From Diphasiastrum complanatum (Eukaryota > Streptophyta > Lycopodiopsida > Lycopodiales > Lycopodiaceae): a DNA stretch of 64,000 bases. The position numbers and the translations under genes are program-made. The notes under the pieces were generated by a model. The model saw nothing but the letters and a program-made list of their open reading frames with translations. It was not told the origin of the DNA and made no database searches. The number at the start of each line of letters is the position of its first letter. The stretch's first letter is position 1. The DNA is taken from contig MU832606.1 of NCBI GenBank assembly GCA_029204225.1, positions 1-64,000 on the forward strand. The letters run 5' to 3'. Below, piece by piece: positions 46,497 to 57,981 of this stretch.

Positions 46497-47624
46497 TGAT
46501 GGAAAGTGTGCAAATTTAAAATTCCAATAAAATTCTAACAACCAACTAATAGGAGTCTCTTGAACGATTTGCGAACATTTTGCGAAACTATTTTGATCAC
46601 AAATAATTTCTGCTCGAGAAGAATTCGCGATCCAATCAAGCTCTGCAACGAAATGAAACGAAACGAAATGAAGCGAAACTAGACGAAAGAGAGGAATACA
46701 CAAAAAGATCAATCAGGCTTTGTAATGAAACGAAACAAAATGAAACATACAAAACAAAGTGAAGCGAAACGAAACTTAAATGGGCTGTGAAATTGATTTA
46801 CACTGAAATGAAGCGAAACACAAAGCGAAAACATTCGTGAATAAAATCAATTCGTGTGGAATTCAGATATGATTACTAGTCATTGTTGGCTATATAATTT
46901 CTACAATCCTCCATAATGTAGACAGACACTGTTGATCTACGTTATAGATTATTATAGCATTCAACAAAATCAAACCAATGTGCGGAATTGAATAAACAAG
47001 TGAATCAGATACACGAATAGTAGCAGAAAAATATTCATTCGAGATCATACAATCATTCAAAATAATATGTGCATGATAGCTACAATATTATCTATTGATC
47101 TTTTGATTTCAAGCATTGTGCGACAGATCCACACAATGCATTGGCGTGAGAGAAATACAATTCTCTCACGAATAGTGTCTCGCCTTCTAGCGGACTTTTG
47201 AATCTGCTGATCTTCTTACAAAATTCTCTCGCTCGGACATGTATTCAATATATTTTTGTCTTACAGTATTATGCCTCAAGCAGAAAGTATATAGCTCGAG
47301 ACCTTTTTCGTGTTACGTCGTGTAACTTCCAGAATAGAAAGATTAAACATCTACAACTAATCACGGATTACAAGAGTGGCAGATTAGCCACGTTCTAGAG
47401 TACTTCTACTGATGTTATGATATTTGATCAAATACTTGTACCCCATGATACTTGGCTGGTCTTCTTGGTCCTTTGTGGAGTACAAATGATTTTGTGTCGC
47501 GAAACAATTTCATGTCGTGTGTCGTGAAATTGTTCGCGAACATTTTTGTTTTGTGTGTCTTTTCTTTCAAAATCAGGGTGGAAAGCTAGCAAGGCTTTGA
47601 CAATAGAAACATTTTATTTCTTCA
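46497..47624 (-). repeat. Family-B copia 3' LTR
   Basis: Plus-strand start TGATGGAAAGTG, end TTATTTCTTCA; ctccctctcaaag, the polypurine tract of the minus strand, follows. It is near-identical over most of its length to 51892-53004. It has a run of AAACGAAA/TGAAGCGAAA words at about 46645-46830. Confidence 0.93.
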
Positions 47625-47639
47625 ACTCCCTCTCAAAGC

Positions 47640-50610
47640 ATGATAGCTTGACGACTCCAAGACTGCTCCTCTATTTCTCAAATAGACCTTTGTCTAAGGC
47701 CTTTGTGAAAATGTCAACTACCATCTCCTTCGTTCCAGTGAAAGTAATCTGTAACATCTTCTTTTCGATCAGATCCCTTATCAAGTGGTACTTGATTGCA
47801 ATGTGTTTCATCCTTGAGTGAAACACAGGGTCTTTTGTCAAATGTATTGCAGATGTATTGTCCATCTGCAAACCCAAAGGTTCATTTCTCATTTTGCCCA
47901 GTTTGTCAAGGAACTGTTTGAGCCAAATTATTTCATTGGCCATCTTTGCTACTGCTACGTACTCTGCTGCATAGGAGGACTGAGCCACAATGGTCTGCTT
48001 CTTGCTGATCCAGACAATTGTTGCTCCTGACGCGATGGTGCATCCTCTTGAGACACTTTTGCAGTCATCCTTGAGAGATGCCCAGCTAGCATCACTATAG
48101 GAAAGCATCTGGAACCATGCATCACGAGAATAACACAAACCAAAAAAATTTGTTAATTGAAGATATTGCAAAATTCGTTTTGGAGTCTTCCAGTGAGTCG
48201 AGCGCTAGCTTGGATTTGTACAAAATTGGCTCATCTCGAACATGGCATAAGCAATGTGAGGACGTGTGTTATCTACAAGGTACATCAACGATCCGATCAG
48301 CTTACTATATGGTGTAAGCTGCATCAATTCTCTTTCTTCTTTAGTCCTCGAATAATTTTCATTCGTCAGTACTGTTCCTGCAAGCATTGCGGTATTTGCT
48401 CCTTTACAATTTAGCATCCCGAAATCTTTTGAAATCTTCTAAGATTTTCTGGGTATATCTAGACTGATGAAGGTACAACTTACCTCCCTCATAGTCCTTG
48501 TCAATCTGTAGGCCAACATAACATCTGGCTTCTCCCAGATCTACAATTTCGAAATGCTTCAAGATATCATACTTCACTTCAACAATAAGCTTCTCACTCT
48601 TGCAGAGTATCAGAGTGTCGTCCACATACACAGCTACAATGATAATCTTCCCATCTGTAATTCTTACATAGACATTGAATTCAGCCATTAGTGGCTTGAA
48701 TCCTAAGGATTTCAGCGCTTGATCTTTCTTCTTGTACCATTGTCATGCTGACTACTTCATATCATAGATACTCCTATGCATTCTACATGCATAAGTAGGA
48801 GGTAAATTCGAGATATAACCTAGGAGTTGATCCATGTAGACTTCTTCGCCCAGCTCAAAATGCAAGAAGGCTGTATTCCCGTCCACAATGTGAATCCTAA
48901 GATCATAAGCAGTTGCATATGCAAATAGTAAATGTAGGGATGAATGTTTCACGACAAGAGAGAAGATCTCAGCATAGTCAATATCATATCTCTGAGAAAA
49001 TCTCTTCGCTACAAGTCTTGCTTTATACTTTGAGACATCTCCATTCGATCCATACTTCAACTTGTATACTCACTTGCATTTTATAGTCTTTTGCTTATTT
49101 AATAATGGCTGCAAAGTCCATACCTGGTATTTCCTCATGGATTCCATCTCCTCATTCATGGCTTGGATCCATTTGTCCTTCTCTGGACATTCAATTGCTT
49201 TCTCAAATGTTTGTGGTTCAACCTTGAATCCACAGAACTCTTCTGGTGCAGAAGATGAGCTGCCTGGCACATATCTTGTTGGCGCTCTTCGTTGTCTTGT
49301 CAACCTTCTAGGAGATCCTCCTGGAACTGCAATGCTTTTGCCTTTATCTGCTCTGCTAGGTCCGGAACCACTTCGGTTTATAGGTATTGTAGAAGTAGGC
49401 TGTCTCTCAAATATTTCTTCGTTTGATTCGTCACTCGAATGAGATGTGACTCGAACATCTTCATCTGAGTGTTCATCCTTTGCTCCCTCTATCACAGTTG
49501 ATAGATCATAGTATTGTCTTTCAAGAACCTCATAACTGACAGGACCATCATTGGTCATCGCTCTGCTCTCATCAAATTTGACATCTTTGACTATCTTCAC
49601 TGTGTTTGTCTTTGGCATATAAACTTTGTAGTATGACAAATTATTGTCATATCCTGCAAGATATCCAGGTTCTGCTTTCTCATTAAGCTTCTTTCAAAGC
49701 TTATCAGGAACATGTGCATAAGCTGCACAGCCAAAGATATGGATGTGAGTCAGATTGGATTTTCTACCCCACCATAATTTGTGTGGTGTCGTGTGAGGAA
49801 CACCAGACTTTCATGTCCTGTTCTGAATGTAAGCAGCTATAGTTACTGCTTCAGCCCACATCACTCTTGGAGCCTTCGAGTAGGCCATCATGCATCTGGC
49901 AGCTTCCATTAGAGTCATGTTCTTTCTTTCTGCAACACCGTTGTGCCGCGGTGTGTAAGATGCAGTCTTTCTGTGAATGAACCATGATCATTGCAAAAGT
50001 CAGTGAATCGATTTGAGATGTATTTTCCACCTTGATCTGTTTTGATCTGCTTCACTTTATTACCAGTGCATCTTTCTGCCCAATTCACATGCTTTGTGAA
50101 TTTGTCAAATGCATCTGATTTATTGTGAGTAAAATAGACTCTGACAAATTTTTAGTAATCATCAATAAAGGAAATGTAATATTTCGAGCCTCCTAGTGAG
50201 ATCACATTGAAAGTCCACAGATGTCAGAATGCACTAACTCCAGAATCTTGGTCGTTATATAGGAGTCCTTGACAAAAGGAGTGTGTGACATCTTACCCTT
50301 TAGACATGCATCACAGGTCATTGAGCTGGTTGCATTCGAGATGCTCACTCCTGTGATTGCTCCATGATGGCTTGCTTGATATAGTGCCATTGAATTCATA
50401 TGGCATAGTCTCCTGTGCCATAGAGTATCTAGCGAATCATAATGAGTCTGATGCACTTGATCTGCAGGCAGGCGTACCTTCAAGTGATACAAATTGTCTT
50501 TTCTTCTACCTTGAGTGATTAGAGTACTAGTACTTGCATCACCAATGTTGCATGCTTCGTCTGAGAACATTACACGCATCCATACATCAGCTATTCTTGT
50601 CACTGATAGC
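47640..50610 (-). pseudogene. Family-B copia pol (integrase, RT, RNase H), broken
   Basis: Minus strand, right to left: GAG-pre-integrase region with DSLDTLWHRRLCHMNSMALYQ and CDACLKGKMSHTPF (50450-50280); a decayed integrase core through 50200-49650; linker with RRLTRQRRAPTRYVPG; RT start with EKDKWIQAMNEEMESMRKYQVW (about 49160-49100), then [31 protein letters not shown], the catalytic YVDDTLIL (about 48625) and LYLHQSRYTQKIL. RT ends with LIGSLMYLVDNTRPHIAYAM. RNase H follows: SYSDASWASLKDDCKSVSRG, AEYVAVAKMANEIIWL, DNTSAIHLTKDPVFHSRMKHIAIKYHLIRDLI, ending with FTKALDKG. The frames change several times and integrase contains stops. Confidence 0.9.
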
Positions 50611-50789
50611 AAGTCCTGCTACAATGTAGGCATGAACAGAACATCTTCGAGTCGTCTATCTCTGTCGTTTGTGTTGAGCCACAGTGAACCAATACCATTC
50701 ACTTGATGTTTTGATCCATCTCCAAGAACAATAAATCTTGATGGATCTACACTTCGAAAATCAAACATGATTCATCTTGATGTAATTAA

Positions 50790-51870
50790 GTGTGAGTTAG
50801 CCCTTGAATCAAGGATTACCTCCTATGTGTTAGGTGTTGACACTGCACACATGTCTGCAAAGATGTAGGCAGTCGAATTACCATGATTCTATCTTTCTTT
50901 GCCCATCTTTGAGCTCTCTGGCTCCTCGACATAGGACGAACTATTATTGTTCTCCTCTCTGCTTTGAGCTGATTTGTTTCTTGGGTTCAGAAGGCAGTCC
51001 ATGGCTGCATGACCCTTTTTGTGATAGTGGATACAATCATTTTTTGGATTAAGCCAACATGAATCGACAGTATGTCCTTCGCGTTTGCATCTCATGCATG
51101 TCTTCTTGTCTCCACTTTGTTGTTTCGACCTTTCTTTATTTTTCCATTTTCCTTTGCTGGTTCCTTCTGCTTGCTGATTACGATCCTGCTTTCGATCTGA
51201 CTCTCTCTTAGGCTTGAATTGTTTTTTTTGTCTTCTCTTTGTTGTTGTAGAGAGCATGGTCAGTGATCAAGGTGCTCTTGAGCCTTGACTTCTTCTTGAA
51301 TCTTGACAATTGCCTTTCGAGTGTCATTTTAGGATCCTTTGCTAGCAATGTTCTGGTTGTCTAGAAGGATCTTGGTAAGGCTCTCAATAGATAAGTGAGT
51401 TGCTTCTCTATTGACACTGCATTTTCTGCTCCAAAATTGTGTAGTGAAAGAAATAGATCCTTCATCTTCCTAATTAAGAAAGTGAGGTCTTTGTCATCTC
51501 ACTGCAGGTTTGTCAACTGATCTTCAAGCATCATTATCTGACTGTGTGATTTTGTCTGAAATGTTGTGAGTAGAGTATCCCACATCTCTTTTGCTTTAGA
51601 GAGTGTAGTCAGATCAAGAGTCAGGCTATCCTCGATGGATGATGATAACAAGGCTATTGCCTTGTCATTATTCTCCCTCCATTCACGTAGCTGCTTGCCT
51701 ATTGTTGTAGGCATCTCCTCGGTGCCATCTACCCAGGGGAATAATCCTTCTCTCTTTAGTATTAGCGAGGTCTTAACCTTCCATGCTAGGAAGTTAGATC
51801 CTGATGAATCCAGGACTGTACAAATCTTGGATTTTATGCTGCTTATAATTTTTGACTATGTCAGACTATG
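50790..51870 (-). pseudogene. Family-B copia gag and protease, broken
   Basis: Gag core around FLAWKVKTSLILK, EEMPTTIGKQLREWRENNDK and SSIEDSLTLDLTTLSKAKEMWDTLL (51830-51510), then a stop at 51498. The nucleocapsid part has a good zinc knuckle CMRCKREGHTVDSC and a second one degenerate at its second Cys (CIHYHKKGHAAMDC) at 51100-51000. The protease active site reads LDSRANSHL, with the DSG glycine replaced by Arg (codon 50804-50802). The intact plus-strand relative at 63407 shows what the gag start looks like; here the expected ATG has become ATA. Confidence 0.88.
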
Positions 51871-51877
51871 ACAAGTT

Positions 51878-51890
51878 GGCTCTGATACCA
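51878..51890 (-). promoter_or_regulatory. Family-B primer-binding site
   Basis: GGCTCTGATACCA on the plus strand, i.e. TGGTATCAGAGCC on the element strand, one base from the 5' LTR; initiator tRNA-Met type. Confidence 0.92.
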
Positions 51891-51891
51891 C

Positions 51892-53004
51892 TTATGGAAA
51901 GTGTGCAAATTTAAAATTCTAGTAAAATTCTGGTAACAAACTAATAGGAGTCTCTCAAACGATTCGTGAACATTTCGCGAAACTGTTCTGATCACGAATA
52001 ATTTCTGCTCGAGAAGAATTCGCGATCCAGTCAAGCTCTGCAACAAAATGAAACGAAACAAAACTAGACAAAAAAGAATAATTCAGGAAAAGATCAATCA
52101 GGCTCTATAACGAAACAAAACAAAACTTAAATGAGCTCTGAAATTGATTCACGCTTAAAGCTAAGTGATCGCGAAGTGAAATGAAACGAAACACAAAGCA
52201 AAAATATTTGCGAATAAAATCAGTTCGTGTGGAATTCAGATATAATTGCTGGTCACTGCCGGCTATATCATTCCTACAATCCTCCAAAATGTAGATAGAC
52301 ATTGTTGATCTACGTTATAGATTATTATAGCATTCAACAAAATCAAACCAATGTGCGAAAATTGAATAAACAAGTGAATCAGATACACAAATAGTAACAG
52401 ACAAATATTCATTTGAGATCATACAATCATTCAAAATAATATGCGCATAACAACTACAGTATTATCTATTGATCTTCTAATTTCAAGCATTGTGCGACAG
52501 ATCCAAAACAGTGCATTGGCGTGAGAGATATACAATTCTCTCACGAATAGTGTCTGGCTTTCTAGCGAACTTCTGGATTTGCTGATCCTCTACAAAATTG
52601 TCTCACTCACAGGCGGACATGTATTCTGTATATTTTCATCTTACAATATTATGCATCAAGCAGAAAGTATATAGCTCGCGACCTTTTTCATGTCACATCA
52701 TGTAACTTCCAGAACAGAAAGATTAGACATCTACAACTAATCACGGATTACAAGAGTGGCAGATTAGCCACATTCTAGAGTACTTCTGTTGATGTCATGA
52801 TATCTAATCAAATACTTGTACCCCATGGTACTTGGCTGATCTTCTTGGTCCTTTGTGGAGCATGAATGATTTTGTGTCACAAAACAATTTCTTGTCATGT
52901 GTCGCAAAATTGTTCGCAAACATTTTTGTTTCGTGTGTCTTTTCTGTCAAAATCAAGGTGGGAAGCTAGCAAGGCTTTGGCAATAGAAACATTTTGTTTC
53001 TTCA
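51892..53004 (-). repeat. Family-B copia 5' LTR
   Basis: Starts TTATGGAAAGTG, where the other LTR has TGATGG, and ends TTGTTTCTTCA. It has the same layout as 46497-47624 with scattered substitutions and a deletion in the CGAAA-rich part. Confidence 0.93.
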
Positions 53005-53009
53005 TCTAA

Positions 53010-54110
53010 CTTTTTTGAAAAATTTCAGAAGATGTTGATATACCCTCATGCAAGGTCACAAGGTGATTTACAGCAATATGTAAAAAAAATATGGAACCAA
53101 AAAAAAAACAAAAAAACATGCAAGAATCATTGATTTTAGCAATATTTTCAATTTTTTTTCCATTACATGAAGCCGATTTCTACCGCATGCATCCACATTC
53201 TGCTCACATGCAACTCAAATTACTTAGCTACAGCCATTAATTATTCTAATTTTGCTGGATTATGGTTTTTACTACTCATTTCTAGCCAAAACCCTAAAAA
53301 ACAAGTAATTTTTGACAAAAATCATAGCCTAGAACCGTAAATCTTACAAAATTCCAACATGCAATCATTGATTCAACAATTAATAGATTTTAACTAAAGG
53401 TACACTTGCTGGAAATTGAAATCTATCATAACTTATGAGAAATACAAGCAAATCCCTAAGAAACTATCATAAACTGGCCAAAATCGACAATTACCATATT
53501 GCTATGGAGAAAGCCAATATATGATGGATCTTAACAACATGCAAGTGAAAATACTGAGAGGGCACCCATTTGGAAACTTGTTATCCACCGGGAAGAGAAA
53601 ACAGAATGATCCCAACAAAAATTTGACGAAAAGCTTCACAACTACAAGCCCTTTGATCTTCGTAAGCCTTGTTCTGATATCACTGTAAGTAGAAGCACCT
53701 CCAAAATCTTGCTTACATTACACACATAAAGGAATGATAGTCGAACCAAACCATCCAGCCATGCAGATGCTACTAATCAATCTCCAATAGCATCTCCCCC
53801 ATGCTAGAGGATAGGATGCAAGTATAGCCAGAGGATAGGATGCAGGTGTAGAGATAGGAACCTGGCAATGTATTAATCTCTCAACAAGAATGGGAGTAGA
53901 AAAAGTTTCTCCTAGAGGAAATAGCCTTTGCTTTACTTATGCATGTGCCCGTGCAAGCATACAATAATCTCCTGCAAGTGTCATTGTTATTGATACCCTA
54001 CACCATGCCCTAACCCATGCAATAGCTCCATGGAATTAAATCGAGGCTTAACCAACAATCTCACATAGATAGATGTACATTAGACTTGCCAAGTTAGAAG
54101 TGAGGAGGAG
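53010..54110. other. AT-rich sequence, possible old LTR start
   Basis: No coding similarity. TTCTGATATCAC followed by TGTAAGTAG at about 53670-53690 resembles a decayed copia primer-binding site (minus orientation) next to an LTR end. A 22-bp unit AGAGGATAGGATGCA(A/G)GT... is duplicated at about 53808-53853. Confidence 0.35.
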
Positions 54111-54900
54111 TGTTAAAAATATCACTTTCAACTTAATGTACTTTATAGATCTTAAGATATTTTGATCTTGATAGGATCTCACACGTGTGGAGTCTGTTCC
54201 CACGTGTGAAAGAATGTACATAAGTCATTTTTATAAAGTTAGATTGATTTTAGCTAGATCTACACTAGTGTGAAATTGACCTTTGAGTAGAATCTTGAAA
54301 TTGGTCAAATTGGTCAAACTTTATGTAAATAGATTGGACTTCCATGTGAATGAGTTATTATTCACACATGTCAAGATACCATTCACATGTGTGGATAAGC
54401 TTCTAGATGATAGGATAGGAAGATTCCATTAGATCCTATTTTATTGGAGATATTCCTATAGCTATGGAAGACTAGCTTTTTGTTTTCTATCCAAAGAGAA
54501 TAGTCAACTTTGGGAAATGAGCACATATAGCTCCCATTGGTGGATCTGGATGACTAGGCACTCTTCACACATGTGAAGGCTTGCTGGACAGTACACAGCT
54601 CGTGGATGTACTTGATCTATAAAGGGATCAACTAGATCAATGAGAAGTTGATCAGACATTGGCAATTTCTAGTTTTGCTTGTATTTTCTTCATTTGTCTT
54701 GTGTTTTTGTGATTGGAATGCATTTAATCTTGAGTATTCTACTCTTTGTTTACAGGACATACAGGTACTATCCTCCACACGTGTGAGGCCGCTCCTCTAA
54801 GATTTTAATCATTTGATCCATTGCTCTTGCTTAAATCATAGTGTACTACATCTAGATCAAGATCTAATACCTAAAACTTGATAGATCATTGGATTAAGCA
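54111..54900 (+). repeat. Probable copia LTR, plus orientation
   Basis: A purine tract (gtgaggaggag) ends at 54110 and the LTR starts TGTTAAAAATATC, as at 8545. It contains CACACGTGTG palindromes, a TATA-like CTATAAAGG near 54618, and a second cluster of CACACGTGTGAGG near 54776. The right end is approximate. Confidence 0.55.
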
Positions 54901-54966
54901 ATCACTACTCTTAATGATTGATTAGTACATTCATAATTGTCCTTTTTTTCTAAAAATTTGACATCT

Positions 54967-55570
54967 AGGAGGAGAGCATCAAAATGTCTTGTATGTTCCT
55001 TCAATGTCTAGAAACTTTTTGAGTGTGAGTCAATTGATTGACAATGCAATGTCAAGTTTGATTGCAATGCCTCAGTTCATCATCAAATCTAGAAGGAGAG
55101 CAAACTATCAAAATGTCTTGTATGTTCCTTCAATGTCTAGAAACTTTTTGAGTGTGAGCCAATTGATTGACAATGGATGCAATGTCAATTCTGATTGCAA
55201 TGTCTGCCTCATCATCAAGAAAGAAAATGTCATTGCCAAAGGGATTAGATATGGTAGTTCTTTCAAACTCAATGTTTGTGTGAGAACTAATCACAATTTA
55301 AATGTGATGGTAGCCAAGGGAGTTCAAATCTTGAGTCCATGGATGTTGGCTTTGATGTTAGTGTCAAGAATGATGTTTCTTGTGAAAATGATTGTGTCTC
55401 TAATGATTTTGATGTCTAGGAGCTTGCAAGGATCAAGGAGGAGAAGAAGAAAGAGTGTCAAGGGTTGAGGAGGAGGTGTCTTCTTCTCAACTTGTGATTC
55501 CGAGAAGCTTCTCAAGAGGCAAGGCAAAGCGTATGTGGCTCACATTTCATGAAAAGGACAAGAAAATTTT
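54967..55570 (+). pseudogene. Copia protease/pre-integrase fragment with in-frame duplication
   Basis: Frame containing NVLYVPSMSRNFLSVSQLIDN, the typical segment between copia protease and the GAG-pre-integrase domain, followed by NVCLIIKKENVIAKGIRYGS. The block is present twice, 129 bp apart (54989 and 55118), so the duplication keeps frame. After about 55330 the frame shifts; the acidic FDVSVKNDVSCENDC-like stretch and a final VIPRSFSRGKAKR continue in other frames. The rest of pol is missing. Confidence 0.8.
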
Positions 55571-55589
55571 AGTTGGTATCTATCAGCTA

Positions 55590-56066
55590 ATATATAGATT
55601 TACAAGTGTCGAGAAAAATATCTTACAAGCCTTTAATGCTATTTATGCTAGTCTTTGCATATGTACAAAGTTGGTAACCGCCAACTGCCTTTGGGATATT
55701 TGGTTGTTTAGTTGTTTTATGGTTGTTGTTATGTTGGCAACGTCGGTCATCCAATGTAGCAAAATGCGAAAAAGCCGAAAAACCTGAAGGTGCCCTTAGA
55801 CTGAAGGTTTGTAACTCATGAAGGTGCCCTTACACTAAAGGTATGTAGATCCCTAAGGCGCCCTTAGATTCAAGACAGCGAAGAAGGCGAAAAAGCCGAA
55901 AAGTGCCTTACACTAAAGGCAGAGAAGAAGACGAAGGTGCCTTAAACTAAAGACAGTGAAGAAGACAAAGGTGCCTTAGATTAAAAGTAGCAAAAAAGGT
56001 GAAAAAATGAGAAGGTGTCTTAAAAATGATTTCTAAGGCATTTTGGCCACTTGGCCAGTGTTTCGT
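55590..56066 (-). repeat. Family-A copia LTR fragment, cut by a gypsy LTR
   Basis: Matches 13810-14335 and 18930-19400: AATATATAGATTTACAAGTG, TTGGTAACCGCC, TTGGCAACGTCGGTC, then the GAAGGTGCCCTTAGA repeats, ending GGCCAGTGTTTCG where family A has GGCCAGTGTGTCG. The gypsy LTR begins at the next base. Both LTR ends are missing. Confidence 0.88.
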
Positions 56067-56895
56067 TGTTGGGGGTATTCCCAACAAAGTGTAAATAAAT
56101 AAAATCCTCTAATAAAATGTGTTGCGAGGGCATGGCATCCTGCGTGTATAAGCCCATGGCCCAATGAGCACGCAATTGAAGTTGTAAATAAAATAGACTT
56201 GACTTGGGCCTTGTAATTAAAATAAAACTAGAGGCCCAATGTCAATTTTAAACTTAGAGATCACTTTTTAGAGTTGGGTCCAAATTGGGACTCACAAGAA
56301 TCTTGTGATTTCTAATGTACTTTTTGTGGACCCTTGGATCAAGTTGGGTCCAAGATGAATGGTTAGGATCATTGTGAATATTAGCCAATAAGATTGAGGG
56401 GCAAGAGCCTTCCCCATTTTATAAAAAAGCACCATTTGTACACTATTTCCATGCTTAATGAGAAGGAGGAAACTCTACCATTTTTTGGAAGAGAAGCATC
56501 CTCATTTGCTATTCACTACTTGCTAATGCTCTTGATTGTGTTTTCCATTGCTTTCTATTTCCATGTTTATTGTTTGCCATAGTGAATGCTTTTCCATTAG
56601 CAAGCATAAGGACATTTGAGCTAACCTCCACCCTCACTCTCTATCTCTCTCTCTCTCTCTTTCTCTCTTCTCTTTTCAACCTCTTCTTTTCTATCCCTTC
56701 CCTTCACCCAAACTATGATGAATGTTAGTGTAGAGGAGTAGAGTTAAAGAGGAGTAGCATAGTGGTGAGTAGAGTTAAGGGAGAAAGTAGGAATTTAACT
56801 AAAAGTAGCATCTATGCATAGTTAGGCACCTATCCAGTGATCTAACCTTTGTTGACAGCGGAAGGGCTATACTATGAGAGATCATCGACCCCACA
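56067..56895 (+). repeat. Ty3/gypsy 5' LTR
   Basis: Starts TGTTGGGGGTATTCCCAACA, which is itself a 7-bp palindrome around a short loop, and ends CCCCACA before the primer-binding site. 829 bp. It carries a CT-rich tract (56640-56670). The 3' LTR is not in the window. Confidence 0.85.
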
Positions 56896-56896
56896 G

Positions 56897-56914
56897 TGGC
56901 GCCGTTGCTGGGGA
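56897..56914 (+). promoter_or_regulatory. Gypsy primer-binding site
   Basis: TGGCGCCGTTGCTGGGGA matches, with one difference, the primer-binding site used by Athila/Tat-type plant gypsy elements, as I recall complementary to the 3' end of tRNA-Asp. Confidence 0.8.
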
Positions 56915-57029
56915 TAGATTTCCACTAACTAGTTTAGTTGCATTTTAGCTATTTTCTTGTTTTTTAGAGTAGTTTAGGTAAATTTTTGGGAGTTTAGAGT
57001 TAGTTTTCTGTATTCTTTTGTGTTTGGAC

Positions 57030-57970
57030 TGTTCACAGCTATCGGAGCAGGTGTGAGAGGGTAGAGGAGGCCCTGAACAACCTCTAAGGGCTTGAAACCC
57101 AAACCAATCATCCAAAAAACTCAAAAAAACACACCAATCTGTATTTTGGAGGGAAATAGAGCCAAAAAAAACTCATCAGATTTTTATATCTCCAGAATTA
57201 GTGAGAATTAACCCTTGCATGACTAGCAGAAGCTCCAGGTACAGTCCCAGACCTGCATAGAAGCCTGCGAGAGTTAGTTTCAAGTAGATTGTAAAAATCA
57301 GAGAAAAATCATAAAAAAATCAAAAAACCATTAAAAAAATCCAAAAAAATTCAAATCTTCATAAGAACTCTCGTAGAGCCCTCTGAAGTTCCATCTCGGT
57401 GAGACCAAGACACAGAGAAGCTTGCGAGAGTTAGTTTCATGATTAAGTGTCTGTGCGAGAGTTCTCAGTGAAAAAAAGACGGGAAAGTACTAGTGAACCC
57501 TCGCAGACAGTGAAATTTTCAGTTCCAGTGATCAAGAACTCTCGTAGAGGACTTTGAAATTCCATCTCATTGAGACCAGGACATAGAAGAGCTTGCAAGA
57601 GCTAGTTTGATTCCAATGAGCAGAAAATTGGATTTAAGTGCAAAAAAATCACTAAAAAGTGAAGATCCAGCAAATCCCTTCAGTAAGAACTCTCGCAGAC
57701 CCTCTCAATCAATTCAGAATGTCAAATTACATCAGTGATGAAGCCTGTGAGAGTTAGTATGAAGATCTGGTGAAGATCAAGCACAAAAAGTGATTTTGAA
57801 CCCTCATAGACAGTGAAATTTTCACTTCTTGCGAGAGTTAAGTCTTGCAGAAAATTCTACAGTGCGATCTGACCTAGATCCAGCTATTGTGAAGCTTGCG
57901 AGAGTTACTTCCCAAGGATCTGAAAGATATCAAGTTTTTTACCTACAAAAACAGCTAAAGAACCCCCGCA
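57030..57970 (+). repeat. Gypsy leader with alternating GCGAGAGTTA / AACTCTCGC motifs
   Basis: The untranslated leader holds at least six copies of a (C/T)TGCGAGAGTTA-like word (near 57267, 57430, 57595, 57748, 57825, 57895) and at least three of the reverse complement (near 57366, 57538, 57688). They occur in repeated blocks about 120-170 bp apart, with CTGAAGTTCCATCTC(G/A)(G/T)TGAGACCA between. Pairing would form several RNA stem-loops. Confidence 0.8.
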
Positions 57971-57981
57971 CAAGATAACCC

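Larger units (their letters stand above)
46497..53004 (-). mobile_element. Family-B Ty1/copia retrotransposon, full length
   Basis: Two LTRs (46497-47624 and 51892-53004), primer-binding site, polypurine tract and a 5-bp target duplication TCTAA (46492-46496 and 53005-53009). The element lies on the minus strand. Gag and pol show stops and frame breaks. A second member of the same family enters the window at 62289 on the plus strand. Confidence 0.95.

Noticed and set aside
46305-46712. Minus-strand 135-codon frame at the left edge of family-B copia
   Set aside because: It crosses the LTR boundary and target duplication, so it cannot be an original gene.
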